Shown one piece after another: positions 1 through 4,861 of a stretch of DNA of 6,253 bases; position 1 is the stretch's first letter; each line of letters starts with the position of its first letter. A model generated the notes under the pieces. That model was not told where the DNA came from, searched no databases, and saw nothing but the letters and a program-made list of their open reading frames with translations. Position numbers and translations under genes: made by a program. This stretch comes from Aquificaceae bacterium (lineage in GTDB: Bacteria > Aquificota > Aquificia > Aquificales > Aquificaceae), in the NCBI GenBank assembly GCA_015490115.1, contig WFYM01000160.1, positions 1 to 6,253 of the forward strand, read 5' to 3'.

Positions 1-762
1 ATCTCAGCCCAGATAGGTGTTCCCATACTCGACCACTGCGAAGACGACAGGATAGCTAAGGGACAGGTGAACCTCGGCGAGGTATCAGCCCTCCTCGGAC
101 TTTCCCCGAGACCTCCGGAGGCGGAGGACGTTCTCAACGCACGGGACTGCATACTCGCCTACTACACGGGGGGACACGTCCACATACAGCACCTCACCAC
201 CTCCCTCGGCGTGGAGATAGTGAGATACTTCAAAGAGAAAGGAGCAAAGGTAACCTGTGAAGTGAACCCATACCACTTAATACTCTCCGAAGGTGATCCG
301 AAGAGGACCGTCCGGGTAAACCCGCCCATCAGAAGCGAAGAAGATCTGAAAGCTCTCAGATCCGCTCTTCTCGACGGGACGGTAGACTGCGTAGCTACGG
401 ACCACGCTCCCCATGCCGGGTTCGAGAAGGAACTCCTCGAAAGCTCCCTCCCCGGGATGATAGGACTCCAAACAGCTCTCCCCATAATGCTCTCCCTCGT
501 CGAAGAAGGTGTTATCTCCATGAAGAAGATGGTCCAGCTGATGTCCACGAACCCTGCAAGGATAATAGGTCTCAACGCGGGAACCCTGAAGGAAGGCTCC
601 GTAGCCGACATAGTCATATTCGACCCCAAAAAAGAATGGATCCTGAACGAAGAGACAAGCTACTCCAAGAGCAGAAACACACCCCTTTGGAACACTAAGC
701 TAAAAGGAAAGGTGATATACACCATAAAGGGTGGGAGGGTCGTGTATAAAGATAATTCATAA
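1..762 (+). CDS. pyrC: Dihydroorotase, class I, C-terminal 253 residues (5' end cut by window edge)
   Basis: Dihydroorotase is the cytoplasmic zinc amidohydrolase that interconverts carbamoyl-aspartate and dihydroorotate in pyrimidine synthesis. The reading frame is open from base 1, so the GTG at 67 is an internal valine and not a start. Visible motifs are HCEDD (His codon at 34-36), HVHIQH (metal His at 181-183) and ATDHAP (catalytic/metal Asp at 400-402), followed by the family C-terminus with NPARIIG and the small beta domain containing ADIVIFDP. Roughly 170 N-terminal residues, with the first HxH metal motif, lie outside the window. The Cys after the first His is as in the Aquifex aeolicus enzyme, whose metal site is unusual; most class I enzymes have another residue there. 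In A. aeolicus this protein assembles with aspartate transcarbamoylase (established knowledge). The stop TAA abuts the next ATG with no spacer, which suggests co-translation. Confidence 0.96.
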   Translation: MSAQIGVPILDHCEDDRIAKGQVNLGEVSALLGLSPRPPEAEDVLNARDCILAYYTGGHVHIQHLTTSLGVEIVRYFKEKGAKVTCEVNPYHLILSEGDPKRTVRVNPPIRSEEDLKALRSALLDGTVDCVATDHAPHAGFEKELLESSLPGMIGLQTALPIMLSLVEEGVISMKKMVQLMSTNPARIIGLNAGTLKEGSVADIVIFDPKKEWILNEETSYSKSRNTPLWNTKLKGKVIYTIKGGRVVYKDNS

Positions 763-1227
763 ATGGGCATATTCAAAGAAGACCTTTTGAACCTCGGAAA
801 GCTGATAGACACGGAGATAGAGGTAAGGCTATCCCCTGAAGACTTCAGAAAAGTCTACCAAGACCTCGACTTCCTCTTCGAAGAGGGTCTCCTAAGGATA
901 AGGGGAAAGAGGAAGTTTCTTCTATTCAAGAGGAGCTTTGAGTTCAGGGGGAGGGAGGACCCTACCGCCGTCCAGACGGTAAAGAACGGTGAGACCAAAG
1001 ACCTAAAAGTTGAAATCCAGATAGTCTCAGGGGATGGTGTGGACGTCTTGAAGGAAAAAGAGGGCTTTGAAGTAAAAGGTGAAAAGCTTAGCATAAGCCT
1101 TTTTCCCGTTTTGAAGCTCACAGAACTCTACAGCAAGATACCGGACACCTTCAGGGAGAGGCTCAGGATAACGAGATACAAGATAGGCAACGGTTACATG
1201 TCCGTGTTTATAAAGGTGACCAAGTGA
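763..1227 (+). CDS. Hypothetical protein, 154 aa, Aquificaceae-like, translationally coupled to pyrC
   Basis: I do not recognise a family. The protein is soluble-looking, with no signal peptide and no membrane segment, and it is rich in Lys, Arg and Glu as expected for a thermophile. An N-terminal acidic helical part (about residues 1-42, with an LSPEDFRKVYQDLDFLFEEG stretch) is followed by a very basic patch around residues 46-60 (RIRGKRKFLLFKRSFEFRGR). The second half alternates short hydrophobic strands with charged turns, suggesting a mixed alpha/beta fold. Codon usage is like its neighbours, which supports it being real. The ATG directly follows the pyrC TAA and there is no clear Shine-Dalgarno sequence, so translation probably depends on termination of pyrC. 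It ends 12 bp before fumB. The role is unknown; the basic patch could bind nucleic acid, but that is only a guess. Confidence 0.8.
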   Translation: MGIFKEDLLNLGKLIDTEIEVRLSPEDFRKVYQDLDFLFEEGLLRIRGKRKFLLFKRSFEFRGREDPTAVQTVKNGETKDLKVEIQIVSGDGVDVLKEKEGFEVKGEKLSISLFPVLKLTELYSKIPDTFRERLRITRYKIGNGYMSVFIKVTK

Positions 1228-1233
1228 TATACT
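1228..1233 (+). promoter_or_regulatory. Possible -10 element (TATACT) just upstream of fumB
   Basis: TATACT lies immediately after the stop codon of the upstream gene and 6 bp before the fumB ATG. If used, transcription would start at or next to the ATG and give a leaderless mRNA. No convincing -35 is visible at 16-18 bp spacing (TGTTTA at 1205-1210 is poor). Read-through from pyrC is an equally good explanation. Position of the motif is seen; function is inferred. Confidence 0.25.
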
Positions 1234-1239
1234 CTTAAC

Positions 1240-1797
1240 ATGGAAAAGAAAATAAGGACACCCCTCACTGACGAGGTGGTGGAGAGTCTGAGGGCGGGCG
1301 ACAAGGTCCTGATAACGGGATACATATATACAGCGAGGGACGCAGCCCACAAGAGGATGGTGGAGGCACTCGAGAGGGGAGAACCCATCCCTGTAGACCT
1401 CAGAGGTCAGGTGATCTACTACGTCGGTCCCACACCTCCGAAACCCGGTCAGGTCATAGGCTCAGCCGGACCGACGACAGCTTCGAGGATGGACAAATAC
1501 GTGGAACCGCTCCTGAAACTCGGTCTGAAAGGCATGATAGGGAAAGGAAGAAGATCTACTCAAGTGAGGGAACTTCTCAAAACCTACAAAGCTGTTTACT
1601 TCGCAGCTGTCGGGGGAGTTGCAGTTCTCTTGAGCAAGCATATAAAATCTTCGGAGCTCATAGCCTATGAAGACCTCGGAACGGAGGCGATAAGGAAACT
1701 TTACGTCGAAGACTTTCCCGTCATAGTTGCTAACGATGTATACGGCGGTGATATCTTCGAAGAAGGTATAAAAAAATATGCAAAGATAAACATTTAA
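1240..1797 (+). CDS. fumB: Class I fumarate hydratase, beta subunit (C-terminal domain protein)
   Basis: This 185-residue protein matches the stand-alone C-terminal (beta) half of [4Fe-4S] class I fumarases, which hydrate fumarate to malate; the iron-sulfur cluster is held by the separate alpha subunit. The start is supported by the family N-terminus (tPLTdEvv..L.aGD.v.itG.iyTARDAAHKR). The signature GSAGPTTASRMD is at residues 74-85, with Thr79 and Arg83 likely to contact substrate carboxylates, and MIGKG is at 99-103 with the conserved Lys102. L(+)-tartrate dehydratase beta is the main alternative, since both share this fold. In Aquificae the enzyme would serve the reductive TCA cycle. The alpha-subunit gene is not adjacent on either side in this window. 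The nearest Shine-Dalgarno-like sequence (AAAGGTGA, 1212-1219) is 20 bp from the ATG, too far to be typical. Confidence 0.93.
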   Translation: MEKKIRTPLTDEVVESLRAGDKVLITGYIYTARDAAHKRMVEALERGEPIPVDLRGQVIYYVGPTPPKPGQVIGSAGPTTASRMDKYVEPLLKLGLKGMIGKGRRSTQVRELLKTYKAVYFAAVGGVAVLLSKHIKSSELIAYEDLGTEAIRKLYVEDFPVIVANDVYGGDIFEEGIKKYAKINI

Positions 1798-1828
1798 ATT
1801 AGGATTGTGTAGGGATAACGGAGATTTC

Positions 1829-1855
1829 AGTCTTGAGTGAAAGCATGAGACTTTT
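1829..1855 (+). terminator. Probable rho-independent terminator after fumB
   Basis: An imperfect inverted repeat starts 32 bp after the fumB stop. AGTCTTG (1829-1835) pairs with TGAGACT (1846-1852) through 7 pairs including two G-U wobbles. One A-A mismatch and two further pairs follow, closing a GAAA tetraloop at 1839-1842. Four T residues (1852-1855) follow directly. The stem is AU-rich and the T tract short, so strength at high temperature is uncertain. The T tract is only on the fumB side, so it does not serve the convergent tRNA. Confidence 0.42.
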
Positions 1856-1899
1856 CCCGTAATTTCTGTCCTTGAAATTATTGGAAGACAAGGAAAAAA

Positions 1900-1976
1900 T
1901 GGTGGAGACGAGGGGATTTGAACCCCCGACCTCCGCCGTGCGAGGGCGGCGCTCTCCCAGTCTGAGCTACGTCCCC
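1900..1976 (-). tRNA. tRNA-Ala, anticodon CGC
   Basis: The - strand folds into a complete cloverleaf of 77 nt with an encoded CCA end (complement of TGG at 1900-1902). The acceptor stem is GGGGACG/CGTCTCC and contains the G3-U70 wobble pair, the universal alanine identity element, with A73 as discriminator. The D arm is GCTC/GAGC. The anticodon stem is CCGCC/GGCGG with loop CTCGCAC, giving anticodon CGC, which reads GCG. The variable loop has 5 nt, and the T stem GGGGG/CCCCT has the loop TTCAAAT. A run of six T follows the CCA on the transcribed strand (1894-1899), with a weak inverted repeat beyond it (1869-1894). The gene is convergent with fumB and divergent from the activator gene. Confidence 0.97.
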
Positions 1977-1990
1977 TACCAGAAATATAA

Positions 1991-1996
1991 ATTATA
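1991..1996 (-). promoter_or_regulatory. -10 element (TATAAT) of the tRNA-Ala promoter
   Basis: A perfect TATAAT reads on the - strand 14 bp upstream of the mature tRNA 5' end, placing the likely start near 1984 and giving a short 5' leader. The matching -35 is poor: TACTTT (complement of 2014-2019) at 17-bp spacing, which would lie inside the first codons of the divergent gene. The location is right for the tRNA; the -35 is uncertain. Confidence 0.5.
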
Positions 1997-1998
1997 CT
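1993..1998 (+). promoter_or_regulatory. Possible -10 element (TATACT) for the divergent activator gene
   Basis: TATACT on the + strand overlaps the tRNA's TATAAT on the opposite strand by four bases. It ends 8 bp before the chosen ATG at 2007, so a transcript from it would have little or no leader. The -35 region would fall in the GC-rich acceptor end of the tRNA gene and shows no consensus. This is an inference from position and similarity only. Confidence 0.3.
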
Positions 1999-2006
1999 TG
2001 AATTTA

Positions 2007-3539
2007 ATGGCGGAAAGTAGGAAGGGTATCGAGATAAAGGAGCTTACCATAGTCAACGAGGTAGCCAAGGTCCTGAGTAAGGGTCTTGACTTCAACGAAG
2101 CCATGACCGAGATCCTCAAGGTCCTTTACTCTTTTTGGGGAGTCGAGCTTAGCTTCATAGCCATATACGACAACAATTTGAAAGCTCTAAAGATAGTGAA
2201 GGCTTTCGGCTTCTCCGACGAGGAGGTGAGAAGGGGTATCTTCAAAAGGGGTGAGGGGATAACGGGGAAAGCCTTCAAGACGGGAATACCCATAGTGGTA
2301 TCGGACATACTCTCCAACCCAGCCTTCCTAAACAAGACGAGGATAAGGGAAAGGCTGAGGGGAGACGAGACCTTCATAGCTGTCCCTATAAAGGTGGGTG
2401 GGGACACGGTAGGGGTCATGGCGGTTTTCAAGCCCTTCTCTTCGAAAGAGAGTGTGGAAAAGGGCGTCGAGTCGCTAATGGTCCTCGGGACGATGATAGG
2501 CATGTTCTACAAGCTGAGTAAGAGGATGGAGGAGGAGAGGCTCGAGTGGGAGGAGCAGAGGAAGATACTCCAAGAAGAACTCAGGAAAACCTACAACATA
2601 CACGGGATAATAGGGGTGAGCGAGACCGTCAGGAACCTCATAGAAGTGATCAGGAAGGTAGCCTCCACGGACAGCACGGTTCTGATAACCGGAGAGAGCG
2701 GAACCGGAAAAAGCCTAATAGCCAAAGCGATACACTTTCTGAGCGACAGGAGGGACAGACCCTTCGTCACCATCAACTGTGCAGCTATACCTGAGACCCT
2801 CCTCGAAGCTGAACTCTTCGGATACGAAAAGGGAGCCTTTACCGGAGCCACTTCGAGCAGGAAGGGTAAGTTCGAGCTTGCAAACGGTGGGACCGTCTTC
2901 TTGGACGAGATAGGGGACATGCCCCTCTACCTGCAAGCTAAAATTTTGAGGGTCATTCAGGAGAAGGAGATAGAACGCTTGGGGGGTGAGAAGGTCATAA
3001 AGGTTGACGTGAGGATAATAGCTGCGACGAACAGGGATCTCGAGAGCCTCGTCAAGGAGGGTAAGTTCAGGGAAGACCTCTACTACAGGCTGAACGTCAT
3101 ACCCATACACGTCCCTCCCCTCAGGGAGAGGAAGGAGGACATACCCCTCCTTGTGGAACACTTCCTCGAGAAGTTCAACGAAAAATACGGGAAGAAGGTG
3201 AGGATCGCCCCCGAAGCGATGGAACCCCTGATGGAGTATGACTGGCCCGGAAACGTCAGGGAGCTTGAAAACACCGTAGAGAGACTCGTAGTCATGAACG
3301 AAGGTGTCGTAAGGAGCGCGGACCTTCCACCCCATATACTTGCCTTCAGAAGAAAGGACTCTTTGGGAAGCGTATCGAACCTACCCGAGAAGATCCAAGC
3401 TACGGAGAGGGAGAAGATAATAGAAGCCTTAGAGAGAACGGGCTACGTGAAGTCAAGAGCTGCGAAGCTCCTCGGCTACACCTTGAGACAGCTCGACTAC
3501 CGTATAAAGAAGTACGGAATAGAGATAAAGAAGTTCTGA
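2007..3539 (+). CDS. Sigma-54-dependent transcriptional activator (GAF - AAA+ - Fis HTH), NifA/FhlA type
   Basis: This 510-residue bacterial enhancer-binding protein would remodel sigma-54 RNA polymerase using ATP. An N-terminal GAF sensor (about residues 15-168) is followed by a charged helical linker, probably a coiled coil (about 170-198). The AAA+ domain (about 203-440) has Walker A GESGTGKS at 229-236, an intact GAFTGA sigma-54 contact loop at 276-281, Walker B with Asp300-Glu301, and arginine-finger candidates Arg355 and Arg361. A Fis-type helix-turn-helix lies near 483-503 (SRAAKLLGY...RQLDYRIKKYGI). Walker A ends in Ser where many family members have Glu. There is no receiver domain, so it probably responds to a small ligand or partner, not a phosphorelay. 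The frame stays open upstream to 1872, but that extension translates the antisense of the tRNA; ATG 2007 fits the GAF start. No Shine-Dalgarno is visible. The signal and target genes are unknown. Confidence 0.94.
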   Translation: MAESRKGIEIKELTIVNEVAKVLSKGLDFNEAMTEILKVLYSFWGVELSFIAIYDNNLKALKIVKAFGFSDEEVRRGIFKRGEGITGKAFKTGIPIVVSDILSNPAFLNKTRIRERLRGDETFIAVPIKVGGDTVGVMAVFKPFSSKESVEKGVESLMVLGTMIGMFYKLSKRMEEERLEWEEQRKILQEELRKTYNIHGIIGVSETVRNLIEVIRKVASTDSTVLITGESGTGKSLIAKAIHFLSDRRDRPFVTINCAAIPETLLEAELFGYEKGAFTGATSSRKGKFELANGGTVFLDEIGDMPLYLQAKILRVIQEKEIERLGGEKVIKVDVRIIAATNRDLESLVKEGKFREDLYYRLNVIPIHVPPLRERKEDIPLLVEHFLEKFNEKYGKKVRIAPEAMEPLMEYDWPGNVRELENTVERLVVMNEGVVRSADLPPHILAFRRKDSLGSVSNLPEKIQATEREKIIEALERTGYVKSRAAKLLGYTLRQLDYRIKKYGIEIKKF

Positions 3540-4207
3540 TGGAGTTCGGACCCTTAAAGAAAGGGGTGTTCGTCAAAAGAGTGAACAGGTTCGTAGGAGA
3601 GGTGTTGGTTGACGGAAAGAAGAAAAAAGCCCTCATAAGAAACACGGGAAGGCTGGAGGAGCTTCTGACTGAAGGGAGGGAGGTTTATCTGAGGGAAAGG
3701 GAAGGAAGGTGCGAAGCGGAGGTGGTCCTCGTGAAAGCAAAAGGGAGCTTCGTCTGTATAGACTCCCACCTTCCCCCTCTCCTTCTACTCGAACACATGA
3801 GATCGAAGGGAACACCTTGGTTCCCAAAAAGCTTCAAGATGGAGCCGAAAGTCGGGAGTTCGAGGTTCGACCTTCTCATAAACGGAAGGATCCTTATAGA
3901 GACGAAGTCTGTGAACCTCGTAAAAGAAGGAGTAGCCCTCTTTCCGGATGCACCCACCGAGAGAGGAAGAAGGCACATCAGGGATCTCATCGAGCTGAGG
4001 GACCGTTTCCTTCCAGCCTTGGTCTTTGTAATTCAGAGGGAAGACGCAAAAGTTTTCTCCCCCAACTACGAGACGGATCCAGACTTTGGTAAGCTCCTCG
4101 AAGAGTTCTGGAGGCTCGGTCTTCCGGTGAAGGCTTTTTCCTGCAAGGTTTCTCCTTATGAGATAAGGGTATGGAAAGAGATACCGGTCGTCTTTAATAT
4201 GAGTTGA
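3539..4207 (+). CDS. sfsA: SfsA family DNA/RNA nuclease (sugar fermentation stimulation protein A homologue)
   Basis: This 222-residue protein matches the SfsA family. The N-terminal OB-like part contains the hallmark KRVNRFVGEV (about residues 13-22) and NTGRLEELL (35-43). The C-terminal nuclease domain has SSRFDLLING (107-116), IETKSV (120-125), ALFPDAPTERGRRHI (133-147) and the SPNYETDPDF segment. Asp111, Glu121 and Lys123 fit a PD-(D/E)XK-like active site. SfsA was named from an effect on maltose use in E. coli; archaeal and bacterial members have been described as nucleases, but the cellular role is not settled. The ATG overlaps the activator's TGA by one base (TGATG), so the two are probably translationally coupled. 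The N-terminus is complete for the family. The gene ends 14 bp before pncA. Confidence 0.92.
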   Translation: MEFGPLKKGVFVKRVNRFVGEVLVDGKKKKALIRNTGRLEELLTEGREVYLREREGRCEAEVVLVKAKGSFVCIDSHLPPLLLLEHMRSKGTPWFPKSFKMEPKVGSSRFDLLINGRILIETKSVNLVKEGVALFPDAPTERGRRHIRDLIELRDRFLPALVFVIQREDAKVFSPNYETDPDFGKLLEEFWRLGLPVKAFSCKVSPYEIRVWKEIPVVFNMS

Positions 4208-4215
4208 AGGAGGTG
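4207..4215 (+). promoter_or_regulatory. Strong ribosome binding site deciding the pncA start
   Basis: AAGGAGGTG begins on the last base of the sfsA stop codon and ends 6 bp before ATG 4222. It decides between that ATG and the in-frame TTG at 4204, which lies upstream of this site and so would not use it. Confidence 0.85.
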
Positions 4216-4221
4216 GTGAAG

Positions 4222-4809
4222 ATGAAGGTGAAGGTAACGGATGTGGACGCCCTCATAGTCGTTGACGTTCAAAACGACTTCATGCCCGGAGGTGCCTTGC
4301 CGGTTCCGGAAGGGGACAAGGTGGTCCCGGTCCTCAACGAGTATATAGAGATCTTCGAAAAGAAGGGGCTTCCCGTCTTCTTCACGAGGGACTGGCATCC
4401 GGAAAACCACATATCCTTTAAAGGACACGGAGGTATTTGGCCCCCCCACTGCGTCCAGAACACGGAGGGAGCCATGTTCCACAAAGACCTCAGGATGCCC
4501 CTCGACAACAAGTTCATAATCTCGAAGGGGACCTCGCCGGACTTCGACGCCTACTCGGGCTTTCAAGGGACCGTTCTCGAGAGCCTTTTGAGGGAGAGGG
4601 GGGTAAGGAGGGTGTTTGTGGGAGGTGTTGCGACGGACTACTGTGTGAAGAACACGGTCCTCGGAGCCATAGACCTTGGTTTTCAAGCTTTCCTTCTCCT
4701 CGACGCTGTGAAGGGTGTGGACGTCAATCCCGGCGACAGCGAGAGGGCGGTGGACCTTATGCTCTCCAGAGGGGCGGTGGGAGTTACCCTCGGGGACTTG
4801 ACAACTTGA
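4222..4809 (+). CDS. pncA: Nicotinamidase (isochorismatase-fold amidohydrolase)
   Basis: This 195-residue cysteine hydrolase deamidates nicotinamide to nicotinate in the NAD salvage (Preiss-Handler) pathway. The catalytic triad is visible: Asp15 in VVDVQNDF, Lys102 in ISKGT and Cys141 in GVATDYCV, with the usual cis-peptide-type VA at 136-137. Metal ligands are Asp57, His59 and His76, with His63 in the DWHPENH segment matching the extra ligand of some family members. The GHGGIWPPHCVQNTEGA segment is diagnostic of PncA over plain isochorismatases. Length is normal. The strong ribosome binding site and 14-bp gap from sfsA indicate a shared transcript with sfsA and the activator. Its last codons overlap the -35 region of the hsp20 promoter. 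A related pyrazinamidase or ureidoacrylate-type amidohydrolase is less likely given the metal motif. Confidence 0.95.
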   Translation: MKVKVTDVDALIVVDVQNDFMPGGALPVPEGDKVVPVLNEYIEIFEKKGLPVFFTRDWHPENHISFKGHGGIWPPHCVQNTEGAMFHKDLRMPLDNKFIISKGTSPDFDAYSGFQGTVLESLLRERGVRRVFVGGVATDYCVKNTVLGAIDLGFQAFLLLDAVKGVDVNPGDSERAVDLMLSRGAVGVTLGDLTT

Positions 4810-4811
4810 CA
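4796..4811 (+). repeat. Perfect tandem 8-bp repeat (ACTTGACA x2) at the hsp20 -35 region
   Basis: Two copies of ACTTGACA stand head to tail at 4796-4803 and 4804-4811, each with a consensus -35 hexamer TTGACA. The repeat covers the last codons and the stop codon (4807-4809) of pncA. It may give two overlapping promoters or a repeat-type regulator site. Confidence 0.85.
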
Positions 4812-4826
4812 ATAACGGACTAAAAT
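4798..4826 (+). promoter_or_regulatory. Housekeeping-type promoter for hsp20 (TTGACA - 17 bp - TAAAAT)
   Basis: The -35 TTGACA (4798-4803) is perfect, the spacer is exactly 17 bp and the -10 is TAAAAT (4821-4826), one base from consensus. The start would be near 4832-4835, leaving a leader of about 27-30 nt. The second TTGACA copy (4806-4811) has only TATATG at 15-bp spacing, a weaker option. No CIRCE operator (TTAGCACTC-N9-GAGTGCTAA) is present, so there is no sign of HrcA control. Confidence 0.75.
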
Positions 4827-4838
4827 TATATGTGAAAA

Positions 4839-4856
4839 TCCTTGTAAAGGAGGTGA
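4839..4856 (+). promoter_or_regulatory. hsp20 ribosome binding site within a small hairpin (possible RNA thermometer)
   Basis: AAAGGAGGTGA (4846-4856) is a full-length complement to the 16S rRNA 3' end, 5 bp before ATG 4862. It decides the start over the in-frame GTG at 4832, which lies at the presumed transcript end. Just upstream, TCCTT (4839-4843) is a perfect complement of AAGGA (4847-4851) with a 3-nt loop, so half of the Shine-Dalgarno could be paired in the mRNA. The binding site is certain; the regulatory role of the hairpin is inference. Confidence 0.6.
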
Positions 4857-4861
4857 GGGCC

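Noticed and set aside
1869..1894. Inverted repeat TCCTTG/CAAGGA next to the tRNA 3' end
   Set aside because: Six pairs with a 14-nt loop; on the tRNA strand the T run lies before the hairpin and not after it, so it does not form an intrinsic terminator.
1872..2006. Upstream start for the activator protein
   Set aside because: This stretch is the antisense of a complete tRNA-Ala; its translation is a known artefact pattern.
2715..3335. Long open frame on the - strand opposite the AAA+ domain
   Set aside because: Mirrors the codon pattern of the activator gene, has no family motifs and no ribosome binding site.
4204..4206. TTG as the start of pncA
   Set aside because: It lies upstream of the strong Shine-Dalgarno at 4207-4215, which serves ATG 4222 at ideal spacing.
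4832..4834. GTG as the start of hsp20
   Set aside because: It is at the predicted transcription start and translates the ribosome binding site; ATG 4862 has ideal spacing and the family N-terminus.
4796..4861. CIRCE/HrcA operator upstream of hsp20
   Set aside because: The TTAGCACTC-N9-GAGTGCTAA inverted repeat is not present.
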